NCBI GenBank assembly: GCA_910588965.1
Contig: CAJUSO010000083.1
Location: 1 to 9,350, forward strand
Source of the DNA: an uncultured Lachnospiraceae bacterium
Lineage (GTDB): Bacteria; Bacillota; Clostridia; Lachnospirales; Lachnospiraceae
DNA length: 9,350 nucleotides
Reading direction: 5' to 3'
Below, piece after piece: positions 1 through 7,077 of this stretch. The number at the start of each line of letters is the position of its first letter. Within the stretch, counting starts at the first letter, position 1. A program made the position numbers and the translations under genes. The notes under the pieces were generated by a model. That model worked only from the letters and a program-made list of their open reading frames with translations. It had not been told where the DNA came from and made no database searches.

Positions 1-3
1 CGC

Positions 4-26
4 AAACCCGCATAAATACTGGGTTT
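4..26. repeat. Stem-loop at the lysS stop codon, window edge
   Basis: AAACCC (4-9) and GGGTTT (21-26) form a 6-bp stem with an 11-base loop, and one arm overlaps the lysS stop codon. On the minus strand only TTT follows the stem before GCG, and the window then ends. It could be part of a lysS terminator or another element, but the needed sequence lies outside. Confidence 0.35.
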
Positions 27-1515
27 ATTTGTCTAAGGTCTTCATCGTCGGGAACAACAACACATCCCTTATCGCTGGTGAATCTGTCATCATCATTACC
101 ATACGGTCAATCCCGTATCCAATCCCTCCTGTCGGCGGCATGCCAATGCTCAGTGCGTTCAGGAAGTCTTCGTCCGTATGGTTTGCCTCAGCGTCCCCAG
201 CTGCCAGAAGCGCCTCCTGTGCGGCAAACCGTTCCCTTTGGTCAATGGGGTCGTTCAGTTCAGAATAAGCATTTGCCATTTCCCAGCCGTTCATGAAGAA
301 CTCAAAGCGCTCCACATACTCTGGGTTATCCGGCTTCTTCTTCGTCAAGGGGGAAATCTCCACGGGATGGTCCATCACAAAGGTAGGCTGGATTAAATGC
401 TCCTCTACAAATTCCTCGAAGAACAGGTTCAGGATATCGCCCTTCTTATGCCTATCCTCATATTCTATATGGTGCTCATCTGCCAGCTTCTTTGCTTCTT
501 CAGCCGTGCTGATTGCATCAAAATCCACGTTTGCGTACTTCTTCACGGCTTCTACCATGGTAATGCGCTCGAAGGGCTTGGACAAATCCATGGTATGCCC
601 GCCGTAAGTAAGGATTTCAGAGCCTGTAACCTCTTTTGCCACATAACGGTAGAGATTCTCTGTCAGATTCATCATGCCATGGTAATCTGTATATGCCTGG
701 TATAATTCCATCAAGGTAAACTCTGGGTTATGCCTGGTATCCAGCCCTTCATTCCGGAATACGCGCCCTATTTCGTAGACACGCTCCAGGCCGCCTACAA
801 TCAGCCGCTTCAAGGGAAGCTCCAAAGAAATCCGAAGCTTAAGGTCTTCATTTAATGCATTAAAGTGCGTCTCAAACGGCCTGGCTGCGGCCCCGCCTGC
901 ATTGGACACCAGCATGGGGGTCTCTACCTCCATGAAGCCCTGGCCGTCCAGATACCTGCGGATGCTGCTTAAGACTTTAGAACGCTTGACAAAGGTGTCC
1001 TTTACTTCTGCATTCATAATCAGATCCACATACCGCTGGCGGTATCTCATGTCCGTGTCGGTAAGGCCGTGGAATTTCTCTGGCAGGATCTGGAGGCTCT
1101 TAGACAGCAGCGTCACTTCCTGGGCATGGATGGACATTTCCCCTGTCTTGGTCTTAAATACTTCCCCCTGGATCCCCAGGATATCGCCTACGTCATACTT
1201 CTTGAAATCCTTGTAGCTCTCTTCGCCAATACTGTCCCTGGCCACATAAGCCTGGATGCTGCCCTGCAGGTCTTGGATGTTGCAGAACGACGCCTTCCCC
1301 ATAACGCGTTTAAACATCATACGGCCTGCCAGGCTGACCGTCTGCCCTTCTAAGGCATCAAAGTTATCTTTGATTTCCTGGCTGTGGTTTGTGACGCTAT
1401 ATTTCGTTATCCGGAAAGGGTCTTTGCCATTTTCCTGCAGCTCCCTTAATTTATCGTGGCGGACTTTCAATAATTGGTTCAAATCCTGATTTTGCGGCTG
1501 GTTATTCTGTGCCAT
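25..1515 (-). CDS. lysS: Lysyl-tRNA synthetase, class II
   Basis: Attaches lysine to tRNA-Lys in the cytoplasm using ATP. The 496-residue product has the usual bacterial class II layout. An N-terminal OB-fold anticodon-binding domain spans about residues 58-140. The segment YRQRYVDL leads into the catalytic domain. Motif 2 carries FRNEGLDTRHNPEFT (about 253-267) and motif 3 carries GIGYGIDRM (about 464-472), near the C terminus. Length is normal for the family and nothing is missing. The frame stays open upstream to 1554, inside greA, but I chose the ATG at 1515 because GGAGG sits 6 bases before it and the protein then begins MAQNNQPQ. It lies 22 bases after greA and is probably cotranscribed with it. 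The function is clear from the motifs. Confidence 0.97.
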   Translation of the reverse strand: MAQNNQPQNQDLNQLLKVRHDKLRELQENGKDPFRITKYSVTNHSQEIKDNFDALEGQTVSLAGRMMFKRVMGKASFCNIQDLQGSIQAYVARDSIGEESYKDFKKYDVGDILGIQGEVFKTKTGEMSIHAQEVTLLSKSLQILPEKFHGLTDTDMRYRQRYVDLIMNAEVKDTFVKRSKVLSSIRRYLDGQGFMEVETPMLVSNAGGAAARPFETHFNALNEDLKLRISLELPLKRLIVGGLERVYEIGRVFRNEGLDTRHNPEFTLMELYQAYTDYHGMMNLTENLYRYVAKEVTGSEILTYGGHTMDLSKPFERITMVEAVKKYANVDFDAISTAEEAKKLADEHHIEYEDRHKKGDILNLFFEEFVEEHLIQPTFVMDHPVEISPLTKKKPDNPEYVERFEFFMNGWEMANAYSELNDPIDQRERFAAQEALLAAGDAEANHTDEDFLNALSIGMPPTGGIGYGIDRMVMMMTDSPAIRDVLLFPTMKTLDK

Positions 1516-1521
1516 TTTTTT

Positions 1522-1526
1522 CCTCC
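1522..1526 (-). promoter_or_regulatory. Ribosome binding site fixing the lysS start
   Basis: GGAGG on the minus strand lies 6 bases before the ATG at 1515. It supports that start over upstream in-frame codons inside greA. It is part of the 9-mer GAATGGAGG, which also precedes argF and the SPFH gene. Confidence 0.8.
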
Positions 1527-1537
1527 ATTCTGTCCCT

Positions 1538-2017
1538 TTAATTGGAGCGCTCAATCCCCAATACCTTGTATTCTATCGTGCCTGCCTGTGTCTCAATAGG
1601 GATGATGTCCCCTACCCTTGCCCCAATCAACGCCTTCCCAACTGGGGATTCATTGGAAATCTTTCCTTGGAGGCTGTTAGCTTCTGTGGAGCCTACAATC
1701 TTATATTCTAACTCCTCCTCAAATTCACAGTCGTAGATTTTTACGCAGCAGCCTACGCTAATCTTGTCCAAATCCACCTCGTCCTCCACGACCACTTCAG
1801 CATTTTTCAGGATTTTCTCAATTTCTTCAATCCTTGTTTCAATGTCCCGCTGCTCATCCTTGGCAGCGTCGTATTCCGCATTTTCAGATAGGTCGCCCTG
1901 CTCCCTTGCTTCTTTGATTTTCTGGGCGACTTCCTTCCTCTTCACAACCTTCAGTTCCTGTAATTCTGATTCTAATTTCTGCAGCCCTTCGTAAGTCAAT
2001 AAATTCTTTTTTTCCAT
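1538..2017 (-). CDS. greA: Transcription elongation factor GreA
   Basis: Enters the secondary channel of RNA polymerase and stimulates cleavage of backtracked transcripts, which restarts stalled elongation. The product is 159 residues, the usual GreA length. Residues 1-75 form the antiparallel coiled coil, with the conserved acidic tip GDLSENAEYDAAKDEQ at 41-56. Residues from about 80 to 159 form the FKBP-like C-terminal domain, including SNESPVGKALIG and VGDIIPIE. The ATG at 2017 is preceded by a purine-rich stretch (AGGAAGGTAAGG) that serves as ribosome binding site. It sits 22 bases before lysS, a common pairing in Firmicutes. I saw no convincing promoter in the 144-base upstream gap, so how it is transcribed is uncertain. 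Confidence 0.96.
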   Translation of the reverse strand: MEKKNLLTYEGLQKLESELQELKVVKRKEVAQKIKEAREQGDLSENAEYDAAKDEQRDIETRIEEIEKILKNAEVVVEDEVDLDKISVGCCVKIYDCEFEEELEYKIVGSTEANSLQGKISNESPVGKALIGARVGDIIPIETQAGTIEYKVLGIERSN

Positions 2018-2161
2018 AATGCCTTACCTTCCTACCTTTTACATTTTTATCTTGTAACTATCCTGCGCCTTTATCCTTAGATGCAAAGAGCCGTTTTTTC
2101 TGCCTGCCATATCCGGCGCCCTGCCAGTTACCTTTCTCTTCACCCTATTTACATTAGCATA
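2018..2161. other. Intergenic gap upstream of greA
   Basis: These 144 bases separate the unrecognised reading frame from greA. They hold the greA ribosome binding site. A weak promoter-like pair on the minus strand, TTGCAT and GATAGT about 18 bases apart, matches consensus poorly. No terminator hairpin with a T run is visible. Read-through from upstream or a divergent promoter are both possible. Confidence 0.4.
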
Positions 2162-2590
2162 CTAACCCTTAACAATCATAGTATTATAACCAATAGGTAT
2201 GGAAATGTCAAGATTTTGCCCCACATCTGCCCGCACCCATGGGCGCTTATAGAGGGGCAGGTATATAATCTGCTCCTTTATATATTTTCTGTGGTATCCG
2301 CCATCCTGTTCCATGTCCAAGACTAGGTTTATCCCCTCCGGCAGTGCCTGCCCTTTCTGCTCCAACTGGACAATCAGCCCTGTTTCCTCATACATTCTTT
2401 CAATATATGAGGAAAAATATGCAGGGCGCTCCGTTGCGATTATTAAAAAATTCAAATCTTGGGATATCTGCCCCAACACCAGCTCTGCATCATCCTCATC
2501 CAGCAGGGATTCCGGCTGGGTATCCGTATCAATAAGGAGAGGCCTGAATTCACGGTATCCTATGCCATACCTATCCAACACCTGTTCCAA
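2162..2590 (-). CDS. Unrecognised protein, N terminus uncertain (possible remnant)
   Basis: I do not recognise this family. The part from the TTG at 2590 encodes 142 residues. It looks like real protein: mixed acidic and hydrophobic, no membrane segment, with LGQISQDLNFLIIATERPAY in the middle and DISIPIGYNTMIVKG at the C terminus. The TTG has no good ribosome binding site. The same frame stays open upstream to a TAG at 2756-2758, adding up to 55 codons, and the stretch just before the TTG (EEPEKGNPYLPKLRIILEQV) reads as continuous protein. No ATG, GTG or TTG occurs in that extension. The only candidate is an ATT at 2737 with GGGAG 9 bases before it. So the gene may use a rare start, carry a frameshift, or be the 3' remnant of a decayed gene. 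It is soluble by appearance and shares strand with dus and greA. Confidence 0.55.
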   Translation of the reverse strand: MEQVLDRYGIGYREFRPLLIDTDTQPESLLDEDDAELVLGQISQDLNFLIIATERPAYFSSYIERMYEETGLIVQLEQKGQALPEGINLVLDMEQDGGYHRKYIKEQIIYLPLYKRPWVRADVGQNLDISIPIGYNTMIVKG

Positions 2591-2838
2591 GATAATCCGC
2601 AGTTTCGGCAGGTACGGGTTTCCCTTCTCAGGCTCTTCTAAGCTGTCTGGAGGCTGCTGCCTCCGCCGTAAGCCTGGCAGCAGCCTTTGGCTTACTCTGT
2701 AAATACATGCCCTGATTTTATGTACTGCTTTCTGAATCTTCCCACGCTCCCTATCCTAGGCTTGCCAGGTATATTTTTCTATCCTTTCCCACTATATGCC
2801 CAGGCTCTATGTTTTATGATACGGGGATAGGACAATAC
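2591..2838. other. Gap after dus: probable 5' part of the unknown frame plus inverted repeat
   Basis: There is no complete gene here. From 2591 to 2755 the minus strand is open in the frame of the downstream unknown protein. From 2756 to 2838 all three minus frames are broken by stops, or nearly so. A second short minus-strand frame begins with GTG at 2745 (AGGA 8 bases before it) and ends with a TAA at 2692-2694, giving only 17 codons. It is one base out of register with the longer frame. No dus terminator with a T run is seen. Confidence 0.45.
2651..2686. repeat. Perfect 11-bp inverted repeat
   Basis: AGGCTGCTGCC at 2651-2661 is matched by GGCAGCAGCCT at 2676-2686, with a 14-base loop. The stem is GC-rich and should be stable in RNA. 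There is no T run on either side, so it is not a standard terminator. It falls within the extended open frame of the unknown gene, where it would encode an Arg/Gln/Pro-rich stretch unlike the rest of that protein. Confidence 0.7.
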
Positions 2839-3810
2839 CTAAGATAGGATGCCGGATGCGAGGAAAAGTTCCTCCAGCTGCCGGAATGTTTCTATTTCAT
2901 TTATTTTTTGGCGAAGCCTGGCTGAGTTTTTGTAGCCGCTGGTATACCAGGCGGCATGCTTGCGCATCTCGCGGATCCCTGCGGTTTCCCCTTTACATGC
3001 AACCTGCTCCCTGGCGTGGCGCAGCAGCATCCTGGCCACCTCCTCAATCGGGGGCTTAGGCAGTTCTTCCCCAGTCTCCATATAATGCAGGATTTGGCGG
3101 AAAATCCATGGGTTCCCCTGTGCCGCCCTGCCCACCATAAAACCATCGCAGCCTGTCTGGCGTTTCCTGCGGATGATATCTTGTGCAGCCCGGATATCGC
3201 CGTTCCCAATTACGGGGATTAAGACGCTTTCCTTGACCTGGCGGATAATATCCCAATCTGCCTCCCCAGAATAGTATTGTTCCCTGGTCCTGCCATGCAC
3301 GGCTATGGCTGCGGCGCCTGCTGCCTCTGCTGCCCTTGCAACCTCCACGGCATTGGCATGGGCCTCGTCAAAGCCCTTCCTGATTTTGACCGTCACAGGC
3401 TTCTGGATGGCCTTTACCACTGCCGAAATAATGCTGTACGCCAGCTTGGGATCTCGCATCAGGGCGGAACCCTCCCCATTATTGACTACTTTGGGCACCG
3501 GGCATCCCATATTGATATCCAGGATATCAAAAGGGCGTCCCTCAATTTTTTTTGCCATTTCCCCCATAAGATAAGGGTCTGAGCCAAACAGCTGCAGGGA
3601 CACTGGGCGCTCCATCGGGGAGGTAGCCAGCAAAGCTTCTGTATTCTTATTCTTATAATAAATCCCTTTTGCGCTTACCATCTCCATCGAGACGAGGCCC
3701 ACTCCCTGTTCCTTGCACAACATGCGGAATGGCAGGTCACATACCCCTGCCATTGGCGCAAGCACTAAATTATTTTCCAGTGTCACATTCCCGATTTTCA
3801 GTTTATCCAT
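2839..3810 (-). CDS. dusB: tRNA-dihydrouridine synthase, DusB type
   Basis: An FMN-dependent enzyme that reduces uridine to dihydrouridine in tRNA using NADPH. The 323-residue protein begins with the family signature LVLAPMAGVCDLPFR. It has the catalytic cysteine in NMGCPVPKV (Cys about 103), the flavin/substrate residues in KIRKGF and VHGRTREQYYSG (His about 172), and the phosphate-binding GNGD (about 202) and VGRAAQGNPWIF segments. The C-terminal helical domain is complete. I chose the ATG at 3810, giving MDKLKIGNV, because family members start just before this strand. GGGGGAGG lies 12 bases upstream, a little far. An in-frame ATG at 3861 overlaps the coaX stop codon and would add a 17-residue Arg-rich tail. 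That start is possible by translational coupling. DusB subtype is by similarity of context and motifs. Confidence 0.93.
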   Translation of the reverse strand: MDKLKIGNVTLENNLVLAPMAGVCDLPFRMLCKEQGVGLVSMEMVSAKGIYYKNKNTEALLATSPMERPVSLQLFGSDPYLMGEMAKKIEGRPFDILDINMGCPVPKVVNNGEGSALMRDPKLAYSIISAVVKAIQKPVTVKIRKGFDEAHANAVEVARAAEAAGAAAIAVHGRTREQYYSGEADWDIIRQVKESVLIPVIGNGDIRAAQDIIRRKRQTGCDGFMVGRAAQGNPWIFRQILHYMETGEELPKPPIEEVARMLLRHAREQVACKGETAGIREMRKHAAWYTSGYKNSARLRQKINEIETFRQLEELFLASGILS

Positions 3811-3860
3811 CTGCCTGGTATGCCTCCCCCTTCTATTCCCGCGGGCAAGCCTGCTGCCCA

Positions 3861-4655
3861 TCAAGGAGCGCCTGCAGCAGGCCTCTCCCGGTTTTGCTTA
3901 TTATAAATCAGGCGCAGCCCCTGCAGCGTTAAGGTGGGGTCATAAATGTCTATGGAATCAATCTCATCCGCAATTATGGTGCCAAGCCCGCCTGTGGCTA
4001 CGACCTTCAGGTCCTTATAGCCTGTCTCTTTCTTTGTCTGCCTGATAATGTATTCTGTCTGGCCAATCTGCCCATAAATCAGCCCTGCCTGCATACTGCT
4101 GATGGTCTCCCTGGCTAAAATGCTCCCAGGCTTGCGGATTTCAATTTCCGGAAGCCTTGCCGCATCCTCCCAGAGCGCCTTGGCAGAGGTACGGATCCCT
4201 GGGGCAGTCACCCCAGACACAAACGCCCCCGTCTCATCCACCAGGTCGTATGTAGTGCCGGTCCCAAAATCAATCACGAAAACCGGACCCCCATACAATT
4301 CATACGCGGCGGCCGCATCTACAATGCGGTCTGCCCCGACCTGGCGCGGGTTTTCCGTAGCAATGCGGATCCCCGTCTTAATCCCAGGCTCCACCACCAC
4401 AGGCTGGATGCCAAAATATTTGATAAAAGAACTTAGCAGGGAATGCATCACGTTTGGCACTACCGATGCAATAATCACATCCTGAATCCCTGCTGGGTCT
4501 ATATGGTTATGCGCTAAAAGGTCGCGGACGCAGATGCCATACTCATCTGAGGTCCGCTGGAGCTTGGTGGTCATCCGGAACGTCCCCTCCAAACTCTCTT
4601 CATCAAACACGCCGAATGTAATGTTGGTATTCCCAACATCCACTACTAGTAACAT
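3861..4655 (-). CDS. coaX: Type III pantothenate kinase
   Basis: Phosphorylates pantothenate, the first step of coenzyme A synthesis. Type III enzymes need a monovalent cation and, unlike CoaA, are not inhibited by CoA (family knowledge). The 264 residues show the ASKHA-fold signatures in order: DVGNTN (6-11) for phosphate binding, GADRIVDAAAAYE (107-119) with the catalytic Asp, DFGTGTTYDLVD (129-140), VTAPGIRTSAKAL (149-161) and TGGLG (221-225). The third motif has Gly where many relatives have Ala (GTATT), probably harmless. The ATG at 4655 has GGGAGG 8 bases upstream, and the preceding gene ends only 4 bases away. The stop codon (TGA at 3861-3863) shares a base with a possible dus start. 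Adjacent to birA and one unknown gene, a layout frequent in Firmicutes. Confidence 0.96.
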   Translation of the reverse strand: MLLVVDVGNTNITFGVFDEESLEGTFRMTTKLQRTSDEYGICVRDLLAHNHIDPAGIQDVIIASVVPNVMHSLLSSFIKYFGIQPVVVEPGIKTGIRIATENPRQVGADRIVDAAAAYELYGGPVFVIDFGTGTTYDLVDETGAFVSGVTAPGIRTSAKALWEDAARLPEIEIRKPGSILARETISSMQAGLIYGQIGQTEYIIRQTKKETGYKDLKVVATGGLGTIIADEIDSIDIYDPTLTLQGLRLIYNKQNRERPAAGAP

Positions 4656-4659
4656 TACC

Positions 4660-4986
4660 TTATCCTCCCAATACCTTATAATACAGTTCCAGGGCTTCCA
4701 GTAAATCCTGCTTGTCCCGCTGGAGCTGCTTGACCTTCAGCACGCTCCCAATCTCATCATAGAGCAAATCCCCTTCCTCTGCTGCTGTCCGAAACTGCAG
4801 CGCCCCCTCTTCATCAAACAGCAATGCCAGCGTCCCTCCAACATCCTCCGTGAACAGCACGCACATAATTTTCAGTTCATCCTTAATCTGCCCCGGCAAT
4901 GCGTGAAATAGCTCATTCAGATAAAATTTCTGGGTATATGCGCTGGCAGCGCACAATACCACTTCCCCTGCATACATACCATCCAT
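4660..4986 (-). CDS. Conserved small protein of unknown function (DUF6145-like)
   Basis: A 108-residue protein of unknown function. I believe it matches the family named DUF6145 in Clostridia, but that is memory, not a search. It appears cytosolic: there is no signal peptide or membrane helix. Visible features are LCAASAYTQKFYLNELFHAL near the N terminus, a central hydrophobic strand pair around IMCVLFTEDVGGTLALLFDE, an acidic AAEEGDLLYDEIGS, and a C-terminal helix with charged heptad-like spacing (residues about 83-107). The two Cys residues (12 and 42) do not form a metal-binding pair. The ATG at 4986 has GGAGG 7 bases upstream. It ends 4 bases before coaX and starts 56 bases after birA, so it is surely cotranscribed. 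Its steady place between two cofactor genes does not by itself prove a cofactor role. Confidence 0.85.
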   Translation of the reverse strand: MDGMYAGEVVLCAASAYTQKFYLNELFHALPGQIKDELKIMCVLFTEDVGGTLALLFDEEGALQFRTAAEEGDLLYDEIGSVLKVKQLQRDKQDLLEALELYYKVLGG

Positions 4987-5042
4987 AAGCGTCCCTCCAA
5001 ATCCCCTAATCTATGCCTGGAAAGCCTCCCGCCCCCATCCCC

Positions 5043-6044
5043 TTATACATACCCATAAATCCCCCGTACTGAAACCTCCCCGGAAGACACCTTTACCGCC
5101 CCGCCTTCCCGTTCGACCAAAAGTTCTCCCCTCTCATTGATGCCAAGGGCTTTCCCTTCAAATTCCCCCAAGGGATCCAGCACCCTTACCTGCCTGCCGC
5201 AATTTACCAGCAGGGCGTTATATTCCTCCCGAAGGGCGGACAAGTCCTGCGTCTGCATAAAGGCCTCATAATAATGCTCGAATTCCTCCAGCACCGCGGC
5301 CAGCAATGCTGCGCGCAAAACCTGCTTCTTTGCCTGCCCTAGCTCAATATCCAAGGAAGTGGCTTTTGACGCCAGTTCTTCCGGGAAGGACGTTTGGTGC
5401 ACATTGATGCCAGTCCCCACCACGATATGGTTGACATAGTCTACCTGGGCGCTCATCTCGGTCAGGATGCCCACTACCTTCCTGCCGCCCACTACCACGT
5501 CATTCGGCCATTTGATAGCTGCATCCAGGCCTGTGGACTTCTGGATGCCCTTTGCGGCTGCAAGGGCCTTTACCAGGGTCAGCATGGGGGCATTTGCAGG
5601 ATCCATCCCCGGCTTGAGCAGGATTGTAAAGAAAATGCCGCTTCCCTGGGGGGAATCCCAGCCCCTGCCGCGCCTGCCGCGCCCGGCATTCTGGGACTCC
5701 GCCACGATAACCGCCCCATGGCCCTGGAGGCCAGGCTTTTCTTCCGCCATCCGTTTTGCCTCGTTATTGGTGGAATCCAGTTCATGATAATAGTGGATTG
5801 GGCGGCCCACCCACCTGGTCTGCAGGCGGCTCTCTATTTCGCTTTTCGATAAAATATCCGGGGCGGCCAGAAGGCGGTAGCCTTTATTCTGGATTGCCTC
5901 TATCTGATACCCTGCTTCCTTTAGCTGTTTGATGGATTTCCAGACGGCAGTCCTGGACACGCCAAGCTGCCCGCAGAGCTCCTGGCCGGAAATAAAAGCT
6001 TCCCTGTCAGCCTGGCGCAGGATTTCTAATATCTTTGTCTTCAT
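5043..6044 (-). CDS. birA: Bifunctional biotin-[carboxylase] ligase / biotin operon repressor
   Basis: Activates biotin with ATP to biotinyl-AMP and attaches it to the biotin carrier protein of acetyl-CoA carboxylase and related enzymes. The 333-residue protein is the long, DNA-binding form. Residues 1-58 are a winged helix-turn-helix (recognition region about 20-43, VSRTAVWKSIKQLKEAGY), so it can probably also repress biotin genes. The catalytic domain has DSTN (90-93), the adenylate loop GRGRRGRGW (121-129) and KWPNDV (178-183). The SH3-like C-terminal domain starts near 283. The ATG at 6044 lies 8 bases after argF; its AGGGG binding site overlaps the argF stop codon, suggesting coupled translation. 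I saw no BirA operator in this window, so any regulatory targets lie elsewhere. Confidence 0.97.
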   Translation of the reverse strand: MKTKILEILRQADREAFISGQELCGQLGVSRTAVWKSIKQLKEAGYQIEAIQNKGYRLLAAPDILSKSEIESRLQTRWVGRPIHYYHELDSTNNEAKRMAEEKPGLQGHGAVIVAESQNAGRGRRGRGWDSPQGSGIFFTILLKPGMDPANAPMLTLVKALAAAKGIQKSTGLDAAIKWPNDVVVGGRKVVGILTEMSAQVDYVNHIVVGTGINVHQTSFPEELASKATSLDIELGQAKKQVLRAALLAAVLEEFEHYYEAFMQTQDLSALREEYNALLVNCGRQVRVLDPLGEFEGKALGINERGELLVEREGGAVKVSSGEVSVRGIYGYV

Positions 6045-6052
6045 CTTAACCC

Positions 6053-7036
6053 CTACAATGTGGCGTACATAACCGCCTTAATGCTATGCATGCGGTTCTC
6101 TGCTTCGTCAAACACGACAGACTGGCTGCCCTCGAACACCTCATCTGTCACTTCCATTTCCTCCAGGCCAAACCTTTCATGTATCTGCCGGCCGACCGAA
6201 GTCTTTAAGTCATGGAAGGCAGGCAGGCAGTGCATGAATATGGCCGTATCCTTGGCGTAGCCCATCACCTCTTGGTTTACCTGGTATGGCATCAGTTCCC
6301 GGATACGCTTTTCCCATACCTCGTCCGGCTCTCCCATAGATACCCATACATCTGTGTATATGACATCCGCGTCCTTTGCGCCTTCCTGCACGTCCTCGGT
6401 CAGTGTGATGGACGCCCCTGTCCCTTCGGCCACCTCCCTGCAGTATTCCACCAGCAGCGGGTCCGGGAAATATGCCTGGCTGGTGCAGGCTGCAAAATCC
6501 ATGCCCAGCTTCGCACAGGCCACCATCAGGGAATTCCCCATATTATAACGGGCGTCCCCCATATAGGTAAACTTCACACCCTCTAAATGCCCAAGCTTCT
6601 CTTGGACAGTCAGCATATCGGCAATCATCTGGGTGGGGTGGAATTCATTTGTCAGGCCGTTCCATACCGGGATGCCTGCATATTTTGCCAATTCCTCCAC
6701 GATTTCCTGCCCATAGCCGCGGTACTCAATCCCGTCATACATCCTGCCAAGGACCCGGGCCGTATCGGCAATGCTTTCTTTTTTGCCGATTTGGGAGCCG
6801 GAAGAATCCAGGTATGTAACATGCATCCCTAAATCATAGGCGGCCACCTCAAAGGAACAGCGTGTCCTTGTGCTTGTCTTCTCAAAAATCAGGGCAATAT
6901 TCTTGCCTTTTAACACATCGTGGGCAACGCCCTTTTTTTTCTTTGCCTTCAGATCGGCAGATAACTCAATCAGATACCGGATTTCCTCTGGGGTAAAATC
7001 CTTTAGCTTTAAAAAGCTGCGTCCTTTTAAATTCAT
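6053..7036 (-). CDS. argF: Ornithine carbamoyltransferase
   Basis: Joins ornithine and carbamoyl phosphate to make citrulline in arginine synthesis. The 327-residue protein has the carbamoyl-phosphate loop STRTRC (55-60), FHPTQMIADMLT (132-143), DVWVSMGE (229-236) for ornithine binding, the catalytic HCLPAFHD (269-276), and the typical C-terminal segment NRMHSIKAVM. The length and motifs fit OTC rather than aspartate carbamoyltransferase. The anabolic role (argF) rather than the catabolic one (arcB) is inferred, since no arginine deiminase or carbamate kinase is nearby. I chose the ATG at 7036 (MNLKGRSFLKLKDFTP) because GGAGG sits 5 bases upstream. An in-frame ATG at 7081 overlaps the upstream stop but lacks a properly spaced site. 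No other arginine genes are present. It is tucked between an SPFH gene and birA. Confidence 0.95.
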   Translation of the reverse strand: MNLKGRSFLKLKDFTPEEIRYLIELSADLKAKKKKGVAHDVLKGKNIALIFEKTSTRTRCSFEVAAYDLGMHVTYLDSSGSQIGKKESIADTARVLGRMYDGIEYRGYGQEIVEELAKYAGIPVWNGLTNEFHPTQMIADMLTVQEKLGHLEGVKFTYMGDARYNMGNSLMVACAKLGMDFAACTSQAYFPDPLLVEYCREVAEGTGASITLTEDVQEGAKDADVIYTDVWVSMGEPDEVWEKRIRELMPYQVNQEVMGYAKDTAIFMHCLPAFHDLKTSVGRQIHERFGLEEMEVTDEVFEGSQSVVFDEAENRMHSIKAVMYATL

Positions 7037-7041
7037 GGTTT

Positions 7042-7046
7042 CCTCC
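7042..7046 (-). promoter_or_regulatory. Ribosome binding site fixing the argF start
   Basis: GGAGG on the minus strand lies 5 bases before the ATG at 7036, in the 41-base gap after the SPFH gene. It favours this start over the in-frame ATG at 7081, whose purine tract is only 1 base away from the start codon. Confidence 0.75.
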
Positions 7047-7077
7047 ATTCCTGTATCATTTTCCATCCTTACTAAGG

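Noticed and set aside
2313..2702. 129-codon plus-strand open frame opposite the unknown gene
   Set aside because: Considered as the real gene here because the minus-strand start is unclear. It is Ser-rich with no motif, while the minus frame has more protein-like composition and agrees in strand with all neighbours.
4987..5042. G-rich 56-base gap after birA as a terminator or riboswitch
   Set aside because: No stable hairpin with a T run is visible, and the gap contains the ribosome binding site of the next gene, so it is more likely a plain operon spacer.
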